DNA of 64,000 bases from Sternotherus odoratus (Eukaryota > Chordata > Testudines > Kinosternidae), in the NCBI GenBank assembly GCA_032164245.1, contig JAVMKO010000003.1, positions 64,054,390 through 64,118,389 on the forward strand, written 5' to 3'. The translations under genes and the position numbers were made by a program. The notes under the pieces are model-generated. The model did no database searches. It was given only the letters and a program-made list of their open reading frames with translations, and was not told where the DNA came from. Position 1 is the first letter of the stretch. Every line of letters starts with the position of its first letter. Shown in pieces: positions 8,993 to 19,490 of the stretch.

Positions 8993-9270
8993 GGGTACGT
9001 CTATATTAGCTGCTGGATCGGCGGGTAGTTTTCAATGCATCAGGGATTGATTTATTGCGTCTCGTCTAGATTAGATAAATTGATCCCCGAATCGATGCCT
9101 GTACTCTACCTCGGCAGGAGGAGTAAGTGGAGTCAACGGGGTCACCACCACGGTTGACTTGCCGCTATGAGGACAGCCAGGTAAGTTGAACTAAGATACT
9201 ACGTGAATAGCGTAGCTGAAGTTGTGTATCTTAGTTCGAACCCGCACCTCTCCTCAGTGTAGCCCAGGCC
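8993..9270. mobile_element. Harbinger-like MITE
   Basis: A 278-bp element flanked by a TTA duplication (8990-8992 and 9271-9273). The ends GGGTACGTCTA and TAGCCCAGGCC are degenerate inverted repeats. Internal pairs such as GATCCCCGAATCGAT and the repeated 'cttagttcgaac' / 'gttgaactaag' blocks make it partly self-complementary. The 3-bp TWA-type duplication is the PIF/Harbinger signature. No protein is encoded. Confidence 0.65.
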
Positions 9271-9273
9271 TTA

Positions 9274-11947
9274 GTGTCAGATATTACAGAAAGTAGCGTG
9301 GCATCCTTGAAATGCAGTATATACTGATAAAACCACTTGTCTGCTTCTGTAGTGAGGAGATATTATAGGGTTAGGCATAGTCCTTCACAGAGAAAAGAAA
9401 GCAGCTTTATACATGCATGAGAAAGATCATGTCACTAAATAAAAGAGACAATCACCTCTAATCCTTTTTGCCTGTGTGTTGGAGTGAGCAGATATTTCAC
9501 TCAGCTCAGGGTGCGGGATTTATAGCATTGCTTTAAGTATTTCCTCCATGGTTTCTTTTGGGCGGGATGAGGCTGAACAGGATGTTCATTTTAGGGTCCT
9601 TATGACTGTGCACTTTGTACCCTAAAACATTGAAGAGGTTAGATAATACATGTGAATGATCAGGGTTACACACAGTTGTGAAAGGGTTTCTTTTCACTGC
9701 TATCCTTTTAATAAATTTATCCTCAGATGTTTGGAAAACAATACTGAGATATAATGTAGTCCAGTTTCAGATATTTTGGCTTCTAAGCTACTGACATGGT
9801 CTTGTTAAGGTTACACAATGATCATAGGGTTTAGTACTTCAGCTAGCACAGTCTGCAAGCTACAGAACTACAGACCATTTAAAGGATCTTTTTCTTTGTA
9901 TGCTTGATTTTAAAAACAGCAAAATAGCAATAGTTCAGTGTGGCAAGGACAAAGCCCTACCACTTCCTTGGGAATGAAAGGATTGAAAGCCATGAAAGTG
10001 GTGCATTTGGGATCAGGTGGGATGAGAACCAGTGCAGGGTGTCCACAGACGGTAGGGACTTCCAAGCAGTGCTTTACAGGACTTCCTGTTGTGCGGGGGC
10101 CATTGGGTCTGCAGCTATATGGACCCATTAGCTAAATTTGTCAAGGGTGCAGGAACTGTGGAAGTTACAGTAGCCCTCAAGCTGTAATAGCGACCTTGTA
10201 ATTGCCAATAAAGTAGCTTCAGAATTGTCCTTACTTTACAGATGAAGAGACTGAAACAAAAAGCAAGACCATGAAGCAAGTTCTGTATGGTTAAGAGGCT
10301 TTATACTGCTCAGAGCAGTGTTGAGGGGTTGTGGAAGAGGGGAGGATCCCTCTGATAAGTTCTCTCTCACCTTTTGGCTGAGCTGAACACAATTTTTAAA
10401 TTTCAGTTTTACAGTCTACCCTTAACTTTCATATGAACAGCAACAAAGTATGGGAAATAGGGCTCTAAGTACTAACTCATTTGTCTGACTAGCACTCCAC
10501 TGGTATTTGGCTGATGGCGACTAATTAGCCATAGTTCTACTATGGGACTTCAACCCAATATACTTTCTCTCTCATATTCAAGAGTAACTCACCCAATATC
10601 AATGCTCCCCAGAGGTAGACATTGTGGGTTGCCAAAAAATAAAATAAAAATCCCCACAATCAAGTCCTTCTGAAGTCAACAGGTGCCCTCGTGCCTAAAA
10701 ATAAATAAATGAGCTGAAGAAACAGATGTTTTAAAGCTGTGGAGAGCTTTATATATAGGTTCCTCCCTACACATACTTAAGCTTTTCTGCAGGAAAAGGA
10801 GGAGATGGATTCAGTCCAGGGCCATGTTCAAGAAAATCCTTGTGTGTCAGGATAAATCCCAGTTGTCAGTAATATACCTGCTCCAGATCCTACTTGTATT
10901 TGAAATTTCTTTAATCTTCTCACATCCACAAGCCAACTTCCCCATTCCCCCAATTTGCTATACCTGTGTATTTGTGTTGTTGGGGAGCAAGGGGAAGCTG
11001 TAGGTTCATATTTATGCTGTGTAATGAAAAGTTTAAATTAACCCCATTTTAAAAACAATTTTAAACCACCAAGATCCTATTTTAATTCCTTTCTGTCATT
11101 TATTTTGTCCTCCAGCCTTCAAAAAAACACACCCCTTTCGATTTTTCTCACACAGAAACCAATTCTATCAATAACACATTCTCACTGGAAAAGTGTCTAA
11201 TTTATTATATCTATCCATTAGTTGTGAAGAATGTTAAAAGGATAGAAATGCAGAAAGACAAATTTTAACTTAAAAAAAGATTAATGTTGCACAAGCTTAA
11301 TAAAAATAATACAAACAAAGCAATATTTTCAATCTATGCAAATAAAACAACTTTAGATGCTGCAAAGAACAGATTCCCTTTTTTAACTGTACAGATCAAG
11401 TTAACTTCCTCACTGCAGAAGAATTTGCTTCATCCTCCAGAGTAAGTAGGCACAAGGCAACCAGAAGTGCATATAAAGTTTGCCCGTACAGAAATTAGCA
11501 CTTCAACTTTAACTATCAACCAACCCATCCACCTGTCCACCGAGGACCTAAGATCTTGTTATAGTTTTATGTAGTTAGGGATGACTTGGTTCCAGGTCTA
11601 CTTCTTAAGCCAAACCATCAACACTCAGGTTTAAATACTTTATTATGAAAAGAGCATAACTAGTACCTGACAAACCCCCGAGGTTATCTCAATGTCTATG
11701 ATTACCTCAAGAGATCAGAGGCAGCATCTTTACAATAAACTGAATCTAAAGCATCATTTCTAATCCACATATGGTTCCATAAAAAAACATCCACATTTGT
11801 TCTATACTGCTATACGGAGTCTATTCAGTCTAGACAGCAAATGAAACTCAAATTCAATCACTTCCAAAAGGCTGCAACAGCAGCGTATTTCTAGAGATAT
11901 GGCACTTCTTCCATATAGAATTCAGTGACTTGGGATCTAGGGTAACT
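9274..11947. other. no gene seen
   Basis: Mostly AT-rich sequence downstream of PREP. The short frames at 9910-10135 occur on both strands over one GC-richer patch and match nothing I recognise. An AATAAA occurs near 10208 on the plus strand, without a supported transcript. Confidence 0.45.
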
Positions 11948-11950
11948 CTA

Positions 11951-12769
11951 GGGCCATGTCTACACTACAAAATTAAGTTGACCTAACTTATGAGCACTTG
12001 TATCGATTGTACTGTTAGTGCGGGGTGACTTATGAAAGCCAGTTACAGTTGACATAAGCAATGTAGTGTCTACACTAACTCTGAGTCAACTTAACTTCAT
12101 TGACCTTGACTCTATGCCGCAGCTTCTCATAAAAGTGGTATGTCTGCAGGGCAGAACCAGAACAACTGTTCATTTCTTGTTTTCTGGTACACTTGCTGAA
12201 GTTCCTTTATCTTCATGCAGCACTGCTGCATGTCCCTGGTATAGCCCTTCTCCCCCAAGCCCTGCAGAATCTTGGTATAGATGCCCATATTTCTTCTGCC
12301 TGCACAACCTCTTCTTCCCACACAGCAATAAGTGCCACCACCTCTTGTGTACTCCGTGCTGGAGCACATTGGTGGCCTTAGCCTCCATGATCAGCTGTGC
12401 TGATGAGCTCTCCATGCTGATCAAACAGGAAATGAAAATTCAAAAGTTTCCCGCGCTTTAAAAGGGGAACAGCTGTTTCCTGTGTACCCAGCTTTCATGC
12501 AGTGGAGCTGAAAGCGCTCTTCACAGCAGAGCACTGTGGGAAACCTCCTGGAGCCAATTCATTTGAATTATACAACACTGTTTCTACACTGTCCCCATGT
12601 CGACCCGTGGATGTCAAATCAAGTGCTACGCCTCTCGTGGAGGTAGAGCACAGAAGTCAACTTTACAGGCCACTTAAGTTGGCGAAAGGGATTCAGTAGC
12701 AGACACATACATTACTAGATTGACTTAGCATGGCTTATGTCAACCTAAGTTTGTAGTGTAGATCAGGCC
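11951..12769. mobile_element. PIF/Harbinger-type DNA transposon remnant
   Basis: An 819-bp element with inverted ends (GGGCCATGTCTACACTACA at the left; the complement of AGTGTAGATCAGGCC at the right) and a 3-bp flank CTA/TTA, the target type of Harbinger. The subterminal 'aagttgacctaac' at the left and 'caacctaagttt' at the right extend the inverted repeat. It carries a decayed Myb-like gene on the minus strand but no transposase. Confidence 0.72.
12127..12424 (-). pseudogene. decayed Harbinger Myb/SANT-like DNA-binding gene
   Basis: Read on the minus strand, one frame gives QEVVALIAVWEEEVVQAEE and, after a frame change, another gives YTKILQGLGEKGY and then QQCCMKIKELQQVYQKTR. Together these resemble the trihelix/Myb-like domain of the second protein of Harbinger transposons, which binds the element's ends and helps import transposase. 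The frame break and the absence of a full ORF mark it as a fossil. Confidence 0.6.
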
Positions 12770-13179
12770 TTACACACTGCCTCTCTCTCAGCATTGTAGC
12801 TAACCTCACAATCCAGACCATAGTAATTGACTGGCTTACTTTGAATTTAAAAAATAAAAGACTAACATTAAAGGCCAAATTCTGCCGTCAAATGTGTGCA
12901 TGGCTATAACAAGTCAATGAAAAACAGATACAGAACAGATTTTGCTTAGAAGATTCTAGAATGAAGTTTTAATAACTAGAAGTGGGTGTTTCTGGGCTAT
13001 CCAAAGCTGGAAAATAACAGTGCGTTCTACTTTTTGGAAAGGAAAAAATAAATAAATCAGAGGAACATGTTTTTGTTCTGGAAAGTCAAAAGCTAGTTCT
13101 GGTATGGTTAGAATGGACATTTAGACAGTCTGGAACCAAACTTCTACATCTATTTAACCAATACCCATTCAGCCTCGAA

Positions 13180-13512
13180 TAGGGGTTTTCAAACTTTATT
13201 GCACCATGACCCATTTCTCACAAGAAGTTACTACAGATCCCAGGAGGGAGCACTTAAGCCAGAGCCTGCCAGAGCTCTGCCGTCCTGAGTGGGGGCTGTG
13301 GAGGGGTCAAAGCCAAACCCCGAGCCCTGCCGCTCCAGGTGCAGGGTCCGGGGCAAAGCCCTTCAGCCATGGTGGGGGGCCTGTAATTCGACCCTCGCCA
13401 CATTGGGCTTTGGCCACAGGTGGTGGGGCTTGGGCTCCAGGTCCCAGCAAATCTAACACTAACCGACAAGCCTATTGAAATGGGGTCCCGGTCCCCAGTT
13501 TGAGAACTGCTG
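13180..13512. mobile_element. hAT-type nonautonomous element
   Basis: A 333-bp element with inverted ends TAGGGGTTTTCAAACTTT and, at the right, the complement of CAGCAGTTCTCAAACT. The 8-bp flanks GCCTCGAA (13172-13179) and GCTTAGAA (13513-13520) agree at six of eight positions, which fits an aged hAT target duplication. The interior is GC-rich and non-coding; frames on both strands are by-products of base composition. Confidence 0.72.
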
Positions 13513-14034
13513 GCTTAGAAGCTAAGAAATAGCAGCTCAAACACTGTGCAAGTGCATGTGTTAAAGCTATAACTGAACCCAGACATCATTGCCTTGTTTA
13601 AATGCCCAGTGCTGGAGTGTATGTGTGTTCTGCACATCAGGACAAGGGGAATCCAACCAAACTGGAAACCATTTTCTGGTTGTGTCAATTTGGGGACTCT
13701 AGGCCTCAATGCAAATGTGGAGTCAGCCACCTGGTGTCAGGGCTGTAGTGCAGGTAAAGCATCTTGGGACAATGTGTTGGCTGAAGCTTGGGGAAACCAT
13801 TTTGACCAAGTTTCTCTGCAAGGGGCTGGAAAAGTGGAGACTGGAAAATTCTCAGCAGTGGAACAAAAAAGTAACCCCCATTCCCTCCACACTACCCCTC
13901 CAAAACAACCCCCAAACCAAACCAAACCAAACCAGGTGGTGACAGTGAGATATATAAACTCGGAGGAGACACATTCAGAGGACACGGACTCAGCAGTGAG
14001 GTTGCACCCGTCCTGACACAGCCCTGTCCCTCCA

Positions 14035-14550
14035 TGTCAGATGCACCAGGTATGCACAGGCAGGATCCAAGTGTGGAGGGGCTTAGTGTGTGGGAGATCC
14101 AGGTGTGGGTTGAGAGGGCTCTGTGTGGAGCAATCTGGGTGCAGGCGGCTCAATAGGGGATCCAGGTCCAGGGGGGATGTGGATGTACAGGGGCTTGTTG
14201 GGGAGTTCTGTGTGCAGTGTAATGGGACTCTGCAGAGAGGTCGAGGACAGGTGATGGTGGTTGAGACTCAACAGGGAGAGGTCTGGGTGTGGGGAGATTG
14301 GAGTTCGGCAAGGGGGTCTGGATATGGAGGGCTGAGTGGGGGAACCAGATGCTGGGGAAGTGGGGGTCAGTGGGGTGGGGATCCAGGTGCAGCTGGTTGG
14401 GGCTTGGTAGTAAGGGGATCCGGGGCAGATGGCTCATTAGGGTGGTCCAGGAGGAGTGGGGCTCATTGGGGTGGGGGTTTGGAGTGAGGGGGTCAGGATA
14501 GACAGGAGGGTCTGGGTGTGGATGCACAGGGGTTGGGTGGATAGGGGAGC
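14035..14550. repeat. G-rich degenerate minisatellite-like region
   Basis: About 500 bp with a strongly G-rich plus strand in which GGGGATCCAGGTG-like, TCTGGGTGTGG-like and GGGGCTCATTGGGG-like phrases recur irregularly. Long frames on both strands (up to 148 codons) reflect a lack of stops in G-rich sequence and show no protein signature. It probably belongs to a larger repeat running from about 13740 to 14960, whose right part contains CAGAATTCCCCCAGGAGTAA, a phrase I recognise only as repetitive. Confidence 0.5.
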
Positions 14551-14959
14551 AGCTCCCCATACAGTGATCCCATCCCCTGCAGCTGAGGAGTGATGTGTGC
14601 AGGAAGCACAGTGGGGAGAAGGGAGGAGTTTGCAGAGCTTCCTACAGCCAGGGGAGAAATCTGGGGGTGGGTCTGACATGGCACCCAGGGGAAGAGGAAG
14701 TTGTGTCCTTCCCAGTCCAGCTGGGACTAGCAGCTGAGCCCGACTCAGCGTAGGAGCCAACAGCCGGGTCTTCCCCAGTCCCACCCAGACCCCACAGTGA
14801 TTTACCTCTCTGCTGGCTACTTAAAATTGCTGGGGAGGGTCGCATAACTGCTCTTGTAGCTTCCTTTTGTTTCCTCACCAGAAAGTCATTATTCTGCAGG
14901 GAAGCACAGAAATCTGCGGGGGAAATAAATTCTGTGGTCCAGAATTCCCCCAGGAGTAA

Positions 14960-16050
14960 GAGTAATGCTATTTTAGATCTTATGCAAGGTTAATGGGTCT
15001 GTTTGCTTTCACTGTTGAATGGCCATATGGAGCTAAACTCTAAATGCTCACATGGCTGGAGCTCTGTGTGTTTAAATTATGGATGAGACTGAGGGGTCAA
15101 CACTAGTCTGAACAAGGGGATTTTAACCCCAAGTATGCATAGACTATAAGACAGGGGCAGTACCTGGATTCTGTTCAGGAGGCTTAAAGACCACACAGGA
15201 CCCAGCGTGGTGAGCCCCAAACACATCAGCCTGGTGAGTGTCCAGTTTTGGGGGAGCTCTATCGGGGCTCCATGTGCAACACTGGTGATATTTGGTCTGT
15301 TGTTCAGAAATAGTTAAAGATTCTGGGAGCAATGAGACAAGATTGTCAAGATTATCTGTGCAACTTGAAAAGAACACAGTAAAATTAGAGATGATCCAAG
15401 TTCTCCAGGTTGAGTTTCTATTACATGTGGAAATAAATTACCTGATACTAAGTTGGTGAAGTAATGACATCTGCAAGAAATGGATGAAGTTAAGCAACAG
15501 AAGTCCGATGGACTGTAATGCATTGCTATGAATAATGTAAAGTGTAAGCTTTTTAACAGCAATATTTGACTTCAAATGACCCAGCATATTTGTACTTCAG
15601 CATTTTAATTGAAAATTCTTATTTTGTAATAACTGTAACAATCTTAAATAACTGATATTATTCTCCAAGTGTTTCTATTGGAACAGTACTTACATTTAAT
15701 TACAGGTGAACTGGATAGGTTTATAGGTGCAAAATACATTACATTGTTTTATATGAAATAAGCTCAACTACCACCAACTTGGGAATCTAAATCTTCACAA
15801 CAGCATTGCCAGCAATTCAGCTATCTATTCAAGGGTGCTATTTAAAACACGTACCTGAACCTAGCAGAAAAGAAATCCAAGTAAATATTAAAAAGAAGGA
15901 AGCTTAAAAGACCAAAACTCCACAGCAGATGGGATCAATAAAATATTAAACTGCAGTTCTTAAATGTAAGTACTACACCAAGTAGTGTAAACATGGCTGT
16001 TTTCAAATAGTGTAAAATCCCTTGATTTCTAATTGAGACAGTAATATGTA
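14960..16050. other. PREP 3' flank or 3' UTR, no gene seen
   Basis: AT-rich sequence immediately past the PREP stop. It should hold the 3' UTR. Minus-strand ATTAAA-type hexamers occur (TTTAAT on the plus strand at 15604-15609 and near 15694), but I cannot say which signal is used. Confidence 0.5.
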
Positions 16051-16056
16051 TTCTAT

Positions 16057-16351
16057 TTATTCAACCCAATCAAGATTTAGGCATCGTGCTATAAAGGCAA
16101 ACATATCAGACACTTCTTCTATAACTTTAGCTGTTGGTTTTCCTGCTCCGTGCCCAGCCTTGGTATCAACATGAATGAAAAGTGGGTTGGTTTGTTTACG
16201 GCTTCGGCCCACTACATACTGCAGCGTAGCAATGAATTTCAGAGAGTGCAGAGGGACCACACGATCATCATGGTCTGCCGTGAGAAGTAACATGGAGGGA
16301 TACTGGATTCCATCCTCTTCTGGTATTTTGATATTATGAAGTGGAGAGTAC
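16057..16351 (-). CDS. PREP: PREP last coding exon with Asp/His of triad and stop
   Basis: This 295-bp exon follows a polypyrimidine acceptor (ttttttcag) and ends at a TAA stop at 16059-16057. It encodes residues 614-710. [11 protein letters not shown] holds Asp641 and the substrate-binding Arg643, and KAGHGAGKP holds His680. The C-terminus reads RCLNLDWVE. The ORF seems to extend to a Met at 16374, but that part is intronic sequence upstream of the acceptor. An AATAAA hexamer (TTTATT on the plus strand at 16056-16061) overlaps the stop codon. It is too close to be the main polyadenylation signal. Confidence 0.96.
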
Positions 16352-17601
16352 CTGAAAAAAGGACACAAGGCCATTTAATATTCAAGCCATCAGAGTGGTA
16401 TCTGACAGCACTCAGAAAGTCAGTTCCCCATTTGTATAAAATCAATTTTATGTGTTGTAGGTAGTGATTCTCTATCACTTGTGTGCTATTAAAGTAGAAC
16501 AACTGCCACTTATCTCTCTATTTGAATATTCTGGCTCTCAGCCCTGTAGGAGTCCTTAGTAAACTCCTTCCATTTTGGAAGTAAATATGCAAACATTTTA
16601 GACAGACATCAGATTTATCAGCAACTGCAATAGTACTCATATGAAATAGGGAAACCACTCCACAGAGGGAGCATCCACTCCACATCCATTCCAGGTGCTG
16701 TGCTGGTAGGAATCAGCCAAGTACTGGGCAGCAGCAGCTGACCTGTCCATAGGGATGGCTCCTGGCCTTTATGGATCCAGGAACAGTGGTCTCCAGGGAC
16801 AATGGGGTTAGGAGGCTGGGCCCCTCCAATCTTTGGACCCCTTCTCAGCCCCCCATTTGCCTTCAGGAGACACTGGCCAGGAAACGGAGGGGACCCTGAT
16901 GGAGTTTTCCTGACTCTTTGACACCCCCTTCATGGCTGATTCTCTGAACGAGGGATGGTGTGGCTTCCAAAAATCTGTTTCATTCCCCCTGGGCACCATA
17001 TATCTCTAAACACTAACATACCATACACTCTCTCAAGACTCCTTTTATATTAGAAATTAACAGTACAGCAATAGTAAAACACAGGGGATTATAATACAAG
17101 AACATACGAACAGCCATACTGGATCAGACCAATGGTCCATCTAGCTCAATATCCCGTCTTCCAGCAATGGCTGGTGCCAGAGGCTTCAGAGGGAGTGAAC
17201 AGAACAGGGCACTTTATTGTTATCCTTATCATCCACTCACAGCTTCTAGCAGTCAGATATTTAGGGAGACACAGACCGACCATGGGATCGCGTCCCTGAC
17301 CATTTTGGCTAATAGCCATTGATGGACCTATTCTCCATGAACTTATCTAGTTATTTTATACTTTTGGCCTTCACAACATTCCATGGCAATGACTTTCACA
17401 GGTTGACAGCAATTGTGTGAAGAAGTACTTCCTTATGTTTGTTTTAAACTTGCTGCCTACTAATTTCACTGGGTGACTTCTTGTGTGTTATGCAAAGGGG
17501 CAGATAACACTTCCTTATTTACTTTCTCCACACCATTCATGATTTTATAGACCTCTATCATTTCTCCCCTCAGTCATCTTTTCCAAACTGAACAGTCCCC
17601 G

Positions 17602-18356
17602 TGTCATAAGTGTAAAGTGCTGGAGAGGGTTAATGTTACCTGAGAACAAGTGACGTAAGAGCTTCCCTGCCATGAGAGAGGGAGGGAGAGGTTTTAGAGT
17701 TAGTTTCAGTTTGGGCTCGCCATGCAACATGGGCAAGGGTCCGGGAGCCCATCTCTAGCTGTGGAGATGACTCAACTTTCCTTCTTATATTCCTACTTAA
17801 CTGACTGTAAGTGATCTTTTGACTTCTTAAGCCTGTGCCTATTTGGGGTGTCTCTGTCCATTTCAGATGAGAAGTTAGAGAACTCTAAATTGTAAGCTGT
17901 ACTGTGCCTATGTTCTATGCTCTTTTCTTTATTAAAACTTGTAGTTATAAAACATTTGGTTTACTTCCCTTAAGGTTTCCCCGCTTCTAGGCTGGGAAGA
18001 GAGGAGGGAGAGGGGAGGCAGGAAAAAGGATCAGCTCAGGGTATAATCTGAGGAACGGCATCTATCTCTCTCTCTTCAGCGAGAAGAGAGGAGGGGGGAG
18101 GTGACACAGCTCTCAGGGAGGGGGACAGAGTTAGGGTTTTGGGGAGTCTGAGTACCCCAATCCAGGGCCTTGGATATCTACTCAGATGGTGGCAGCCGTG
18201 GTTCCCCAAGTTCCCAGCTGGTAAAGGGGGGGGGGGGAGTCTTGGGGTGTAGAGAATTAACTTGGTTGAAAACCAGCTTAGAGTTATTCGGTCTGGCAAT
18301 AAAGAGTCCCTTTCTCTGTACTCAAGAGCACAGAGACTGGGGTACCCACTCATACA
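17602..18356 (+). mobile_element. solo LTR inserted in CR1
   Basis: A 755-bp LTR beginning TGTCATAAG and ending CTCATACA. It is flanked by 5-bp near-duplicates CCCCG (17597-17601) and CCCCA (18357-18361) that interrupt the CR1 sequence exactly. An ATTAAA signal at 17931-17936 supports the plus orientation. It contains a T-rich/G-rich stretch and a (G)11-type run at about 18227. No internal genes remain. Confidence 0.8.
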
Positions 18357-18775
18357 CCCCATCTTTTTAAATTTCTCCTCATAGGAAAGCTCTTCCATAC
18401 CTGTAATAATTTTTGTTGCTCTTCTTTGTACTTTCCAATTCGAATAGACCTTTTTTGAGATGACGCAACTAGAACTGCATTCCATATTCAAGGTGTGTGC
18501 ATACCAGGGATTTATATAGTGGCATTATGATATTTTATGTCTAATTAACTATTCCTTTCTTAATGGTTCCTAACATTGTTAGCTTTTTTGACTGCCACTG
18601 CACATTAAGCATATGTTTTCAGAGAACTATCTGCAGTGACTCTAAGATCTCTTTCTTATGTGGTAACAGCTAATTTAGACCCCATCATTTTGTATGTAAA
18701 GTTGAGGTAATGTTTTCCAATGTGCATTACTTTGCATTTATTAACATTGAATTTTATCTGTCATTTTGTTACCCA

Positions 18776-18948
18776 TGGTGGATGAGGCAGTATCTTTTAT
18801 TGGTCCAACTTCTGTTGGTGAGAGAGACAAGCTTACAAGCTCTGCAAAAGCTTGTCTCTCTCACAAACCGAAGTTGGTCCAATAAAAGATATTGCCTCAC
18901 CTATCCTGTCTCTCTACTATCCTGGGACCAAGACGGCTACAAATTATA
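18776..18948. mobile_element. short foldback retroposon inserted in CR1
   Basis: A 173-bp insert flanked by a 14-bp target duplication CATTTTGTTRCCCA (18762-18775 and 18949-18962, one mismatch), which points to reverse-transcription-based insertion. Inside, two 51-nt arms (18784-18834 and 18848-18898) are inverted copies, 47 of 51 matching, around a 13-nt spacer. The arm sequence (CTCTCTCAC...GTCCAATAAAAGATATT) is a retroposon 3' end common in reptiles. I am unsure of its family; Penelope-like is possible. Confidence 0.7.
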
Positions 18949-19490
18949 CATTTTGTTGCCCAGTAACCCAGTTTTGTGAGATCCCTTTGTAACTCTTCAC
19001 AGTCTTCTTTGGACCTAGCTATCTGGCATCATTTTGTATTGTTTGCAAACTCTACCATCTCATTGCTTACCCCTTTTTCCAGATCATTTACGAATATGTC
19101 GAACAGCCCTGGTCCCAGATCCTGTGGGACCCTGCTATTTACTCTTTCCCCTGTGAAAAATGACACTTTTTTTCTACCCTTTCCTATCTTTCAACCAGCT
19201 ATTGATCCATGAGAGGATCTTCCCTCTTATTCCCCTTATCTTTTAGAGCCTTTGGTGAGGGACCTTGTCCAAGACTTTCTGAAAGTTCAAGTACACTGTC
19301 CACATGTTTGTTGACCCTCCTCAAAGAATTCTAGTGGATTAGTGAAGCATGATTTCCCTTTACAAAGCCATGTTGACTTTTCCCCAATATATCATGTTCA
19401 TCTATGTATCTGATAATTCTGTTCTTTATTATAGTTTCAACCAGTTTGCATGATCCTAAAGTTAGGCTTATTGGCCTGTAATATGGACTT

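Larger units (their letters stand above)
17100..19490 (-). mobile_element. CR1 LINE, 3' part, interrupted twice
   Basis: A long CR1-type non-LTR retrotransposon fragment on the minus strand in three blocks: 17100-17601, 18357-18775 and 18949-19490. Its 3' end is at about 17104, where the plus strand reads GAACAGCCATACTGGATCAG. On the minus strand the 19490 end encodes a YRPISLT-like reverse transcriptase motif, and frames such as VQRRATKIITGMEELSYEEK near 18400 match the CR1 C-terminus. Stops and frameshifts make it defective. An LTR and a short retroposon are inserted in it, so it is older than both. Confidence 0.88.

Noticed and set aside
9910..10135. Overlapping 72-, 65- and 63-codon frames, possibly a processed pseudogene
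   Set aside because: No recognisable protein in any frame and no flanking duplication or poly(A) tract to support a retrocopy.
14041..14784. 148-, 136- and 115-codon frames
   Set aside because: G-rich degenerate repeat with frames open on both strands; no domain, start context or splice evidence.
16352..16502. Upstream extension of the last PREP exon frame to Met at 16374 and an 87-codon neighbour frame
   Set aside because: A polypyrimidine tract and AG acceptor at 16352-16354 mark the exon start; sequence above it is intron.
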